A stretch of DNA of 64,000 nt from Chrysomallon squamiferum (taxonomy: Eukaryota > Mollusca > Gastropoda > Neomphalida > Peltospiridae): positions 14,724,668 through 14,788,667 of the forward strand of contig CM022667.1 of the NCBI GenBank assembly GCA_012295275.1, read 5' to 3'. Position numbers and translations under genes: made by a program. This document shows positions 27,611 to 39,945 of the stretch, one piece after another (within the stretch, counting starts at the first letter, position 1; the number at the start of each line of letters is the position of its first letter). The notes beneath the pieces are model-generated. The model saw only the letters and a program-made list of their open reading frames with translations, was not told where the DNA came from and made no database searches.

Positions 27611-28880
27611 AGTCATACATATAACAAACTAAATATATTATACAAAAAAAAAAAAAAATAATAAAAAAAAAAAAATTATCTGTATTCGACTTAAGGAAGG
27701 TTCGCTGTGTTAAACGTTTCTAAACGGTGAGGAAAAAACATGTTTTTCATTTTGAATAAAAAATCATGTCTCTCTGTGGAAAACATATTTTTGTACAGAG
27801 CATCAATGAATAAATAAATAAATAAAATAAAATAAAAAGTATGTTATTGCTTTTACAAACCTTTTACAAATTATAATGTTTAACTGTTCATTTCATTAAC
27901 TCATCGGGTTTTATATATTATAGATGCAATATCTAACATGTATGAATGCATATCTATATGCATATATCCATATATGTGTGTGCATTCATATATGAGTCTG
28001 TCTGTGTAAGACTATGTATGAATAAGCATTTTTCTCCTGTTTCTGTATTTGTCTCTGATGACAGTATTATTTTTTATCGTGCATTTCTGCAATATAATAC
28101 TCTGCATTTCAGAAACTTGCTACGAAAGATGAGTGATGATTCATAATACTAGCAATACAGGCACGTTTAGGGACATCAAAAATTCGACTTTTCGGAAGAA
28201 GGGCAATGAACGGGTAGGTACACTCAGTCAACACTGGCAACATGTGGGTCCAGTCTCTGTATTCCCTAAAAGAAAAAAACATTCACTGAACACATTCCCT
28301 GACAATACTACAAGAACATGTCGGTTGGTGATGGATGCTGACGTTCTCACTGTAGTGGAGTTCAAAATACTGGGACCATGGGAAAGTAAAATGCACGAAA
28401 CAGTCATGGCTAGATGATGTGTAAAAGAGGATGATGTACTCCACAGCCGAACTCTGACACGAAGATTTGTACTGAGAAAGTAACTGTACTGGAAGAGGTC
28501 TTGAAGTGGGAAGAAATGTATTGGTTTATCGATAGGCGTGAGGGAATAAGAATCTAACTATTACAGCTGGGGGAAACGTCCAAAAACGTCACAAACGTCA
28601 AAAACGTCAGAAACGACACGTTGATTGATTTGTTCAACTTGATTCTCATAGGAGGATCTGTCACAGTCGTCACAGAATATTCTAATGGGAAAGTAGAAAT
28701 ATTTGATGCAGATCACTTGGATTTCTCCTACAACGGTGACATAGCAAAGTGAGGCAATTTATTAAGTACCAACCGTCTTAATATTAAAAGATGTCCAACG
28801 GAATCCGAGAAATGAATGGGTATTTAATGCCAAAATGGTAGCTGTGGTTTCAGCATCTACTATGAATGTGTTCTCCTCTA

Positions 28881-29883
<1,003 letters not shown>

Positions 29884-30267
29884 ACAGGATACGATTTTTT
29901 TTCTTCTAATAATAAATAATTACTACAGCAGCAACAAAACCTGTAATGCAGTACGAGTAACATAAATGTATTCAGTACATGATTTCTGTTTTCAATGCGG
30001 ACATGGTGACATAATTATTCCAATTCAATTTGCATAAACGTATCCGCGATCGTCGCACTTTTCAGTCCTTCTAAAAACTCAGTTTATACAGTCGATATAT
30101 TGTTTGTGTCTTTTTTTTCTCTTTTTCTCTTCGCAAAGATACCCCGCCAACCATTGGTGCCCCCCTCCTTGTTGTCTAAACCAAGTCAACAGCTGCAATT
30201 ATTTGGCTCTTTTTCCCCTCTCATTTGAAAATAATTTGCCATTAGAGACTGCTTCAGGTTGATGATT

Positions 30268-30277
30268 GGGAAATCCG
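30268..30277 (+). promoter_or_regulatory. Candidate Rel/NF-kB site upstream of macin 1
   Basis: GGGAAATCCG lies about 90 bp before the TATA-like box. Rel-family sites of this form drive antimicrobial peptide genes in other invertebrates. In unit 2 the aligned sequence (33480-33490) reads ACGGAAATCCG, so the leading G run is lost. Motif match only. Confidence 0.35.
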
Positions 30278-30354
30278 GGACTTAATCTTTTTATAATTTC
30301 CTTGTAAACAAATTGAATATTAATTCCAGAAAAGATGCATCCTGGACCAGAACT

Positions 30355-30420
30355 CAATAAATAGCATCGACCATGAACAGCATTTAGAATTCAAACTCAG
30401 CTGTTTCATAGAAGAACAAG
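30355..30420 (+). promoter_or_regulatory. Macin 1 core promoter and 5' UTR exon
   Basis: CAATAAATAG (TATA-like) at 30355-30364 is followed by a short leader ending in AGAACAAG|GTAAGA (donor at 30421). The acceptor is TTATTTCAG at 31118-31126, so the intron is 706 bp. Confidence 0.55.
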
Positions 30421-30853
30421 GTAAGAAGATCATTAATTTTGTATTTCCATTTTTATTTTCTTTTCTTGGTTCATTTTTTTATTATATTTTATTATTAATT
30501 AATGCTGGACAAATAAAACGTAATTTAAAAGTAACACATTTAAACAGTTTCTTTGTATCAGTAAATATAGACGTTTATTTAACACATATATCTGAATATC
30601 TCTCTCTCACTGTCTGTCTGTCTCTCTGTCTCTCCGTCTCTCTGTCTACCTACCTACCTACCTACTTATCTATCTACCTGTCTATCTATCTGTCTATGTA
30701 TACTTATATAGTTACTTTAATACTAGCATACGCAGTACTAGTAAAAGCACTAAATGTACGTTACTTATTAACATTAAGTCTTCAGTTTAACTACTACAAC
30801 TGAACTCACATCGGAAATTCTGAAACTGTTTTTCACTAGCCGAGACATTGATG

Positions 30854-30856
<3 letters not shown>

Positions 30857-30907
<51 letters not shown>
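30857..30907. repeat. (CA)n microsatellite in macin 1 intron
   Basis: About 25 CA dinucleotides. A CA-rich tract recurs at the same place in the introns of the other macin units. Confidence 0.95.
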
Positions 30908-30916
<9 letters not shown>

Positions 30917-31145
30917 GTATATACACTTACACTCTATAAGGAAGATAAATGATTCTTAATGTTTAGATTTATATTGTACTGTCAGGCTTTCTCATTAAAT
31001 TTTAAAATTTAAACCTTTAGTTTGTCTGTGTGTGCGTGTGTGCGTACGTGCCTGTCTGTTTGGTTCATAGTCGACTGATGTATTCCTTTCATCCTTCTAG
31101 TTTTCCTTTCTCTCGCATTATTTCAGGTTTAAACAAAACACAAAT

Positions 31146-31505
31146 ATGGCTTCGTTGACTGTTATGTCTCTGCTGCTAGGCGTGGTCGTTCTGACCATGT
31201 TGCCAGCCATTCCTCAAGTCGAGGCTAACATTTTTACCGAGTGTTGGAAGACATGGAGCAGATGTAGCCTCTGGAGTTCCGCCGCAACCGGATATCTATG
31301 GCAGACATGTGGACGAAGATGTCAATGTAAAGGACACGTTGGTGGAAGTTGTGTTCTGGCACCGTCAAAATGTCCGCTGGCTAGGAAGCCTACCAGTGTC
31401 AGTGTTACGGATGGAAAAGTGGACCAAAACCTTGGTGGTGCTGGTTTTAAGACAAACACCGAAAATTTTACATCAGTCAAAATAAAAGAAGCAGTGAAAA
31501 CCTAA
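31146..31505 (+). pseudogene. Macin copy 1, frameshifted
   Basis: Cys-rich antimicrobial peptide gene of the macin family (theromacin, neuromacin, hydramacin, mytimacin). The coding exon starts at 31146 with the array's shared 28-residue signal peptide and the macin hallmark ECWKTWSRCS. Seven Cys are read in frame. A one-base deletion near 31384 (AGGAAG where the intact copies have an extra base) then shifts the frame, so the last three Cys and the normal C-terminus are lost and an unrelated tail runs to a stop at 31505. AATAAA at 31481-31486 is the shared poly(A) signal, now inside the shifted frame. It is transcribable but probably non-functional unless the deletion is a sequencing error. 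Confidence 0.82.
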
Positions 31506-31509
31506 TCAA

Positions 31510-32517
31510 TAAATTTAACAAATGAAAAGAAAAATTATTGTTTTTTTGTACAACACTCCAGTTTTATCTACTAAAAATATTTTTAATTCTTCTCTATGAG
31601 GAACAGGTGATTGAATTATTTCACGTTTTCTTAATCGTTTCTAGAATAGGGCGATGACAAAAACTGTATATTTATAATGTAAGAAATTCGTTTCATTGAA
31701 TATTTATATATATATATATGATACGAGTAGTAATAATAGTTAGTAAGACTAGCAGTAGCTTTAGTAGAAATAGTAGTAGCAGTTGTTGTGGTGGTGATTG
31801 TTATAGAACCTTGAACATGAACGTGAAAAGGAAATATAATCATCTCGTTCTACAGAGATAGAAAACTTGAACATTTTTTATCTGATCTTGAACACAAATT
31901 TTGGCAGACATAGCAAATCATCAAACTTACATAAGTCAAATGCATTAGAGACAGCAAAAAATTATCATTTATATTGAGACTTGAAAAGTGAACGAAGCCG
32001 TGTAACCGGTCGCCATGCTGTCGTTTCAGTCGTTTTATCTCTTTGACGTATGTCCTTTTTTCCATGTAATTTTCAGCTGGAGTTATGGAAGGAATATTTC
32101 TGTAAAAGAAGACAAACCTTGGTTCCATTTCAGAAGATCTGTTGTTCTAGGACTCAAATATCAGATGGTTGTCTGTCATTTCAATGTTCTGTTGTTAACG
32201 TTCTCTAAATGGCTTTAACAGTTTCAAATGACTAATTTGTAAATGTTGGTCTTGTTTTCAAAGAAGTTTTATCCAGGCTGAGAATCCTTTATTCGGATTT
32301 CGAAATGTGTCCGGCTTTGGAATACTGTTGATCCTCGATTTCAGATATAAAACGTATTGTAAAGCATATAAATACCAACAGCTCTCCCCAGAAAAAAAAA
32401 TAACAGTATTTAAAATACAATGCTAAATATTACCTTATCATAGAAAATAAGGTGCTGAGTACTACACTTTCATTAGCAGTGGAAATATTTGATCACTATC
32501 GAGATACTGAGACAGAC

Positions 32518-32578
<61 letters not shown>

Positions 32579-32773
32579 AAATAACTTAAAAGTGTCACAT
32601 GACAATAAAACATTTTATGATACATTATTTACATAAATGATATTATTATTTATCCTATTAGGTTCATAAGACACAAAAAACATTTTAACACATCTAATTT
32701 AAAAAAAAAAGAGTAATAATAATAAATAAAGGATAGTAATATCATTATAAAAACGCACACATTTCCAGGGACT

Positions 32774-32816
<43 letters not shown>

Positions 32817-33120
32817 CTTTGTTGTTTTTTCTCTCAGGCTCTGTCTTTCACTCTTTCTAAATCTCCCTCAAACAAATAATGCATATAAAAAAAAAGCATT
32901 TATCCATGCTGAAAGATGCAGTATAAATTACTAACACCAGTAACGACAATGAAACAACGAACCGACAAAACAAACAATGAATCAAACAAACAAACAAACA
33001 AACAAAGAATAAATAAATAAATAAATAAATCCATAAAACGAAATTAAACAGTAGTGGAATATAAATAAACAAACTGACAAACAAATAAACAAAGAATAAA
33101 TAATTAAATAAAGAAGTAAT
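31510..33120. other. Macin spacer, type alpha (after copy 1)
   Basis: Non-coding 3' flank. About 32030-32350 is homologous to spacers at 37265-37620, 48290-48650 and 55880-56240. It ends in a (GA)n tract at 32522-32576, positioned as in those copies. (CT)n at about 32777-32810 and AAAC/AAAT-rich sequence follow. Confidence 0.65.
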
Positions 33121-33567
33121 AACAGGATACAATTATTTTTCGTTCAAATAATAAATAATTGCTACAACAGCAACAAGACGTGCAATGTAATACGAGTAAC
33201 ATAAATCTACTCAGTGCAGGTTTTGTTTCTTTTTTCATTGCGGACATGGCGACTTAATTAGGTCAATTCAAATTGCATAAACGTTTCCGCAATCGTCGCA
33301 CTATTCAGTCCTTCTAAACACTCATTTTACACAGTCGATATATTTTTTGTGTCTTTTTGTTTCTCCTTTCTTCTTCACACAGATACACACTACAGCGTGT
33401 CAACAGCTGCAATATTTGCCTCATGCTTCCCTGTCGTTTGAAACTAATTTGCTTCTACAGACTGCTTCAGATTGATGATACGGAAATCCGTGACTAAACA
33501 TTTTATAATTTCGTTGTAAACAAGTTGAACATGAATTCCAGGAAAGATGCATCCTGGACCAGAACAC

Positions 33568-33632
33568 AATAAATAGCATCGACCATCAACAGTATTTAGA
33601 ATTCAAACTTGGCTCCTTCATAAAGCAATAAG
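33568..33632 (+). promoter_or_regulatory. Macin 2 core promoter and 5' UTR exon
   Basis: AATAAATAG at 33568-33576, then a leader ending AATAAG|GTAAGA (donor at 33633). The acceptor is TTATTTCAG, ending at 34410. Confidence 0.55.
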
Positions 33633-34429
33633 GTAAGAAGATTATTAATTTTGTATTTCCATTTTTCTTTTCTTTCTTTTTTTTCATTTGTTATTATACT
33701 TTATTATTAATTAATAGTGGACAGCAACACAGATAAAAGGTAGATTGACAGTAGCACATTTAAACTGTTTCTGTGTATAAGTAAATATAGATGTTTATTT
33801 AACACATGTATCTGAATCTCTCTCTCTCTCTTTCTCTCTCTCTTGTCTATCTATCTACGTATCTACTTACCTATTTATCTGTCGATGCATAATTTAATTC
33901 TAGCCTAAGCAGTACTAGTTAAAGCACAAAATATAAGTGCAAACAATAATTCAATTGCTATTGTTAACATTAAGTCTTCAGTTTAACTACTACAACTGAA
34001 CTCTCATCGGAAATTCTAAAACTGTTTTTCAGTAGCCGAGATATTGATGCCTTACAGCCACACACACACACACGCACACACGCACACACACACACACACA
34101 CATTTAAAAAGATTTATATTTCTTACAGAGAGTAAGTGTATAGATTATTTATATATTAAAACATACATAAAAATATGTGTATGTGTGTTTTAATATATAC
34201 ATAACCTAAACACTTACTCCCTGTAAGGAATGTAAATCTTTTTAAATGTTTAGATTTATGTTCTACTATTAGGCTACGCCATTAAATTTTAAAATTTAAA
34301 CCTGAAGTATTCCACTATGTATACGTGTGTCCGTGTTTGTGTAAGTGTCTGTCTACTTGTTTCATACTTGTTTCATCCTTCTAGTTTTCCTTTCTCTCGT
34401 ATTATTTCAGGTTTATACAAAACACAAAT

Positions 34430-34735
34430 ATGGCTTCGTTGACTGTTATGTCTCTGCTGCTAGGCGTGGTCGTTCTGACCATGTTGCCAGCCATACCTCA
34501 AGTCGAGGCTAACATTTTTACCGAGTGCTGGAAGACGTGGAGCAGATGTAGCCGCTGGAGTTCCGCTGGAACCGGAATTCTATGGCAGACATGCTCACAA
34601 CGATGCCAATGTAAAGGACGCGCTGGTGGAAATTGTGTTCTGGCACCATCAAAATGTCCGCTAGCTAGCGAAGCCTACCAGTGTCAGTGTTACGGACGGA
34701 GAAGTGGACCAAAACCTTCCTGGTGCGGGTTTTAA
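34430..34735 (+). CDS. Macin antimicrobial peptide, copy 2 (101 residues)
   Basis: Intact. Residues 1-28 are a signal peptide ending PQVEA. The mature ~73 residues hold ten Cys in the macin order: ECWKTWSRCS, a TCSQRCQC cluster, NC, KCP, QCQC and a final WCGF. The Trp-Ser-Arg-Cys motif, the GILWQTC segment and the near-C-terminal PxWC are family features. Macins are secreted cationic peptides that permeabilise or aggregate bacteria. The acceptor lies 20 bp before the ATG. Poly(A) signal AATAAA at 34764-34769. It belongs to the same subgroup (KTWSRCS) as copies 1 and 3. Confidence 0.92.
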   Translation: MASLTVMSLLLGVVVLTMLPAIPQVEANIFTECWKTWSRCSRWSSAGTGILWQTCSQRCQCKGRAGGNCVLAPSKCPLASEAYQCQCYGRRSGPKPSWCGF

Positions 34736-34799
34736 GTGACACTGACCGTTTTACATCAGTTCAAATAAAAGAAGCAATGAAAATTATTCTTTTTATTAA

Positions 34800-36420
34800 G
34801 TACAAGCTAATAAATCAACTTAACAAATGAAAAGAAAGAAAATTGTCTTTTGTACAGCACTCCAATTTTATCCGATAAAATATTTTTAATTGTTACATTT
34901 TAAATACTTACATTTATGTAAGTATACCATATCATTATTTGTATTTCTCTGGTATAAAGTCTATACTATAAGCTGCAACGATGGAGATTATCTGAAAAGG
35001 GGCAGTGAAAAAAATTAAAGGTTATATCTTTTGATGCACACACTGTGTCTTGATACACATTTTGTGTCTGAATGTCCGTTAAATTGATGGTCAGCGGTGA
35101 ATAAACTATAGGTTAAGTTACTACTGCACTGACCATTCTTTTCAGTGAAAATAAAATTATTTTTGTTAAATATATTAAATGAAAACATCAGGTAATTATA
35201 TCAAATAGTAATAGAATGTTATACTGAAGAAAAAATTTCACGTTCTCTTTTTTATTTACGTAATTATACCATACAATTATTTTTATTTCTGTGGTATAAA
35301 ATCTATACTCCAAGTCGAAACAACAAAAAGTTATTTGAAATAGGGAAGTGAAAAAATTAAAGGTTATATCCTTTAATACACATCTGCTGTTTGGGTACTC
35401 TTTTCTTATAAAGTTTTGTCAATATGCAATTTTCATAAAACCTTCTATGAGCAAGCAGGCGGGACCTATGTCTCCTCTTTTTACACTTCAAGATTTTATC
35501 TCTTAACAATTACGTATCTTATTTTTATTTCTTATTTTTCTAACGGAATACAAGCCTTCATACTTCTCAATGAATATTCTAGAAAAATAACAAGATCTTT
35601 ATGCAACAAATTATCCGGAAAATTAGATTTTTTTACAATAAAGTCAAAATTTTCCTCTATTATATCTATATTTGTCATCAATTCAAACTCCTTGCAGATA
35701 GATACAGATAGCACAGACCACTCTAAATGTTACCTGAATGTTTCACACTGAATGTATCACAGATCATCTGACTGGAGTTGCAGTATCCTTCTTTATCTTT
35801 TACTAACTGATTTCTCTAATAGAACGAGCAATATTTTTACTTCCTCTGTAGTTAAAATCTACCTCAAAACTAAACATATATGTATGGATGGATGTATATC
35901 TATATATTAAATGTTACTACATTATTGTAGACAAGAGGGTTACTTCACAAAATTGTCTGAAAATACTTTTCACCTCCAGATCAAAGCAGAAACTATATAA
36001 TCATCAGAAAGAAAATATCGATGTTTTCTCGAGTTTTTATTGTTAGTCTTTGCTTTGTTTTATTATGCATGTGAAATTAAGCAAGTGCAAGAGAACTATC
36101 ACCTCAGTGTAATGAAAAACATTTTTGAAAGAAATAAAAATGTTATGAAAGTATTAACTTCTACAACATAAAAGTTCATTCTTTAGCACTGAATACACAC
36201 ACACATACACACTCACACATACACACATAAATACATATTTAATCACAACTATTTATCAATGTATCTCATTATGTTTTTAGTTTTTATTCACTTTAATGCA
36301 TTCACATGTTTCACTGGTTTCTGTTTGAATGACAGTGTTTTTATTAATTATATCTTTATTACACAACCAGAAAGCATATCCATCACAGTTTTAGTGTCTC
36401 ACAAAGTGTATTACTGACAC
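34800..36420. other. Macin spacer, type beta (after copy 2)
   Basis: Non-coding. It contains an internal ~100-bp imperfect duplication (about 34905-35030 and 35265-35380: TTTCTGTGGTATAAA... then GGGGCAGTGAAAAA). About 35500-36130 is homologous to the spacers at 43680-44290 and 62280-62890. Confidence 0.65.
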
Positions 36421-36430
36421 TATTCACACG

Positions 36431-36534
36431 TATATATAGTGAAATTAATCTTTATCTCAGCTTTCGTAAATATGGAAAACATTTAGAACTCAAGCACAGT
36501 TATCCAGAATTTTTCATTTTCATAAAGAGAAAGG
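36431..36534 (+). promoter_or_regulatory. Macin 3 core promoter and 5' UTR exon
   Basis: A strong TATA box, TATATATAG, at 36431-36439 is followed by the leader shared with units 4-8 and a GTGAGA donor at 36535. In units 4-8 the aligned TATA position reads TATTTGTAG. Confidence 0.5.
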
Positions 36535-36573
36535 GTGAGATAATTACTAATTTTCTATTTCCTTTTTTCTCTT

Positions 36574-36738
36574 GTTTCTTGATATTATTACTACTCGAAC
36601 TGTTGGAAAAACACAGACACATACACACACGCACGCACACATATACAAACATACATACATGCATATATAGATATGTGTGTGTGTGTGTTATGTGTGTATG
36701 TTTTACTAACAGTTCGAGTAGTAATAATATGAAGAAAC
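36574..36738. repeat. Long imperfect hairpin (31-bp inverted repeat with CA/TG loop)
   Basis: Left arm 36574-36604 and right arm 36708-36738 are complementary at 30 of 31 positions. The intervening CA-rich then TG-rich stretch can also pair. Units 4-8 have only the left arm, followed by CA repeats. The right arm lies about 60 bp before the copy 3 coding sequence. Confidence 0.85.
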
Positions 36739-36816
36739 AACCTATATGTTACGCAGTACAAGAAATATACATATTTTTGTTTATGCTTACATTTAAATAT
36801 AGCTTCTTTGACTGTT

Positions 36817-37104
36817 ATGTCTCTGCTGCTGGGCGTGGTCGTTCTGATCTTGTTGCCAGCCATTCCTCAAGTCGAGGCTAACGTTTTTGCCGAGTGCTGG
36901 AAGACGTGGAGCAGATGTAGCCGCTGGAGTTCCGCCGGAACCGGATATCTGTGGCAGACATGCGCACAGAGATGTCAGTGTAAAGGACGCGCTGGTGGAA
37001 GTTGTATTATGGCACCGTCAAACTGTCCGCTGGCTAGGGAAGCCTACCAGTGTCAGTGTTACGGACGGAGAAGTGGAGCAAAACCTTCCTGGTGCGGGTT
37101 TTAA
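36817..37104 (+). CDS. Macin copy 3, altered start (96 residues from the next Met)
   Basis: Ten-Cys macin with an undamaged mature region (ECWKTWSRCS ... SWCGF). The usual initiator position at 36799-36801 reads ATA, and the standard leader with its TTATTTCAG acceptor is absent. The sequence upstream is unrelated and is adjacent to the hairpin. The first in-frame Met is the family's residue 5 at 36817. Starting there leaves a hydrophobic signal sequence (MSLLLGVVVLILLPAIPQVEA), so a functional product is possible. Poly(A) signal at 37135-37140. It could be a pseudogene if no splice acceptor replaces the lost one. Confidence 0.7.
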   Translation: MSLLLGVVVLILLPAIPQVEANVFAECWKTWSRCSRWSSAGTGYLWQTCAQRCQCKGRAGGSCIMAPSNCPLAREAYQCQCYGRRSGAKPSWCGF

Positions 37105-37109
37105 GAGAC

Positions 37110-37781
37110 ACACGGAAAATTTGATATCAGTTGTAATAAAGGAAGTGAAAATCATTCTTTTTATTAAGTACAAGCTAATACATCAACGTAACTAATGAAA
37201 AGAAAGAATATTGGGTTTTTTTGTACAGCACCCCAATTGTATATATTTTACTTCAAGCAGCCCATATGCCCTTTTTCCATGTAATTATCAGCTGTAAAAG
37301 AAGACATCTTCTCACACATCATATTGATATCACAAATAACGTACACACATCTTGCATTTCAGAAGGTCTACTGTTCTTGGACACTAATGTCAGATAGTTG
37401 TCTGTCACAGTGATGTGGTTTCAATTTTCAGTTGTTAACGTTGTGTAAGTGGCATTCATGTGTGGATTTAACATTTTCAAATGACTAATTACTAAATGTT
37501 GGTCTTGCTTTCAAAGAAGTTTATCCAGGTGGAGAATCCTTTATTAGGATTTCGAAGTGTTTTGGTTTTTGGAATACTGTTCCGCCGCGATTTCAGGTAT
37601 AATATATGTAATAAAGTATAGAGACCATCTCCTCTCTCCAGAAAAAAAAGAAAAAAAAAAGAACAGTATCTAAAACAGAATGCTACATATTACTTTATCA
37701 TAAAAAATAGAATGTTGTATATTGCATTATCATTAACAATGGAAATATTTATTCACTACTGAGATTCAGCGACAGTCAGTC

Positions 37782-37877
<96 letters not shown>

Positions 37878-37886
37878 AGGGAGGGA

Positions 37887-37982
<96 letters not shown>

Positions 37983-38339
37983 AGACAACAACGAGAACGA
38001 AATCTGAAGATAATAAAGCTTTTACCAGGAGAATAATAGAAAAGAATCCTTGTATGGTAAATTTTGACAGTGAATGTAGCATGTGAAGTGAAATTATTAC
38101 AGGGTCATTCTTACAGTAGGGTCCTAATTTGTAGCAGTCAAAATACAGACCATGATTGGTGATTATGTCAGTTCCATCTAATAAACATCTTTTTATGTGC
38201 CAGGGCGGTTTATAGGGGAGGGTCACACAAAATGATTAAATTAATTTTATATTTAATATTATTTCTTTTATATAAAACTGTTGTAATTGAATATCAACTT
38301 AATAGCACACACATTTCAAAACAATAATTGTACTAGTAC

Positions 38340-38371
<32 letters not shown>

Positions 38372-38828
38372 ACAATAATAATAATATCTGCCCTACCTAT
38401 AGAGCCATATGGTTTAGTAGTAATCTTATTAGTTTTGTTTTGTTTATAAAATTTTGTTCCCAAATTCTCATCAAGCCACAGATTTACCATGAAAGAAACA
38501 TTATTAATGTATTATATGTGTTTATTTCAGTTTGTGTGTCTGTGTCTGTGCATGGGTGTGCGTGTGTGTTTGTGCTGCAGAACTGTTTTAGTAAAAATAA
38601 GTTTTATGGATTATGTACATACATACATAATACATACATACATACATACATACAAACATATATATATATATGCATACACACATACACATATAGACATAGA
38701 ACGATATATATTGTCATGATAATAATCTATATATTTGAGTATTTATATATCTCTCTCTCACTGCATGTATATATATTACCTAAAAACATCAAGTAATTCT
38801 TTGACATAGTTATATAGTGAAGAAAAGG
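37110..38828. other. Macin spacer, type alpha (after copy 3)
   Basis: Non-coding 3' flank homologous to 48131-49780 and 55720-57381. It includes the long (GA)n, a (TAG)n tract at about 38335-38371 and CATA-rich repeats near 38620-38700. Confidence 0.7.
37787..37981. repeat. (GA)n microsatellite, ~195 bp
   Basis: Longest GA tract of the window, with GGGAGA interruptions at about 37866-37891. It is orthologous in position to the GA tracts at 32522, 48822 and 56408, which are only about 55-76 bp. Confidence 0.95.
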
Positions 38829-39490
38829 TCGTAAGTCAGTCTGCTCGTATATCAAATCAATTTTCCCAAACGAAATTAATTGAAATACTATTAATCCGTT
38901 CCAGCCCCCCAAAACCACTCCATTATTTTATTTTTTTTTTAAATTTCTAAATAAGAAAAATGTATATTTAGATGACAAATATTGTATAAAAACAAAACAA
39001 AAGAGAATGTAAAGAAATAAATTGTTTTTGTAAAGTATAAAGGGATAGGGTTTGTCCATGTTTTGATGGACAGAGATCCGCAGCTTAGAAATCATTTTAA
39101 CGCTGGAGTTACAGCCTTTATCGACTCTTTCTGCTTCAGTATTTCACACATCGTAAAGTACTACGCTGCTACTGCCTAGCCATGTTGACTACACGCACAC
39201 CTCGCTCATATGTTTCTGTGATTTCATGCTATCATTCAATGGACATCATCCGCTTCTTCTTCTCAAAACTGTCCCTTTCCCTCACTTTCCTAGGATCCAT
39301 GGCAATGTGGCAAAATACTGCATAAAACGTGACCACAACACAACAGAGATGTTTCCACGGCGAGGTAACCACAGGAAGCAAACGTGTGAGACGCTGGATG
39401 CTGGCTGAATGTTGAGTTGAATCGACAGTGTGAGCGCTCGTAACTCGGAAAACTCGTAAGTTGGGGCACACGTAACTCGAGGTATCACTG
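38829..39490 (-). mobile_element. Tigger/pogo-like DNA transposon remnant, unit 4
   Basis: It ends CGAGGTATCACTG followed by a TA run. The reverse complement is a CAGTGATACCTCG terminus. On the minus strand it encodes MDPRKVRERDSFEKKKRMMS (39303-39238 region), which matches the start of Tigger transposases, then stops. The rest of the transposase is missing, so it is non-autonomous. Duplicated at 49781-50442 and 57382-58010. Confidence 0.7.
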
Positions 39491-39839
39491 TATATATATA
39501 TATATATATACTGAAATTTATGGAAGCTTCTATTCCGTCAAAAAGGAAAAAATAGAAATAAAATAAAGAACAATATATAAAATATATATATCAGTATAAT
39601 TTCACGATAAATACTGTAATACTGTCAGTAACACACTTTGTGAGACAATAAAACTATGATACATATGCATTCCGGTTGAGTAATAAAAATAAAATCAATA
39701 AAAACACTTTCAGTTAAACAGAAAGCAGTGAATCACGTGAAAGCATTAATGTGAATAAAAAACTAAAACTATAATGAGATACAATGCGCATATTCATAAA
39801 TAATTGTGCCTAAATAAAACATTTCTGACAGTATTCAAA

Positions 39840-39945
39840 GGTATTTGTAGTGAAATTACTGTTTGTTGCAGCTTTAGTGAATATTGAAAACATTTAGAAG
39901 TCAAGCTCAGGTATTCAGAATGTTTCATTTTCATAAACCAAGAAG
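39840..39945 (+). promoter_or_regulatory. Macin 4 5' leader with weakened TATA and donor
   Basis: Homologous to the macin 3 promoter, but TATATATAG is replaced by TATTTGTAG (about 39842-39850). The donor at the aligned place is GTTACA (39946). An alternative CAG|GTATTC lies at 39910. The same changes occur in the leaders near 44520, 50820, 58380 and 63125. Confidence 0.45.

Larger units (their letters stand above)
26400..28880 (+). pseudogene. Decayed inverted paralogue of the PAN/EGF gene
   Basis: Exon 1 (26400-26711, 312 bp, same length and GTAAGT donor as the minus-strand gene) is intact, with its own signal peptide and PAN/Apple-like segment. It is preceded by the acceptor TTCTTTTTAG. 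No EGF exon was found. Sequence homologous to the long exon 3 resumes at 28113 after a TTTCAG acceptor but hits a stop after a few codons. It continues in recognisable pieces: 28220-28415 matches residues ~190-250 and 28500-28870 matches ~470-570, with stops and large deletions (about 770 bp against 1412). The intron carries Tigger-like elements at 26751-27610. A truncated product from exon 1 alone cannot be excluded. Confidence 0.8.
29884..34900 (+). repeat. Tandem duplication of macin units 1 and 2 (period ~3.28 kb)
   Basis: Sequence from about 29884 (CAGGATACGA...) recurs from about 33123. Matching blocks are an upstream region (about 29990-30300 against 33235-33500), TATA-like box, 5' UTR exon, intron and coding exon (31146 against 34430, offset 3284). 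Divergence is moderate, so this duplication is older than those among units 4-7. Confidence 0.8.

Noticed and set aside
35416-35751. 111-codon open frame in the macin spacer
   Set aside because: The homologous spacers at 43680 and 62280 do not preserve the frame, and no domain or signal was seen.
36579-36881. Open frames upstream of and overlapping macin 3 in other frames
   Set aside because: They run through the hairpin and the macin coding exon out of frame. They are shadows of the macin sequence.
39226-39488. Repeated 60-79 codon open frames on both strands (also 50178-50440, 57746-58008)
   Set aside because: They recur because they lie in the duplicated Tigger-like element. Only the short transposase N-terminus is meaningful, and it is truncated.
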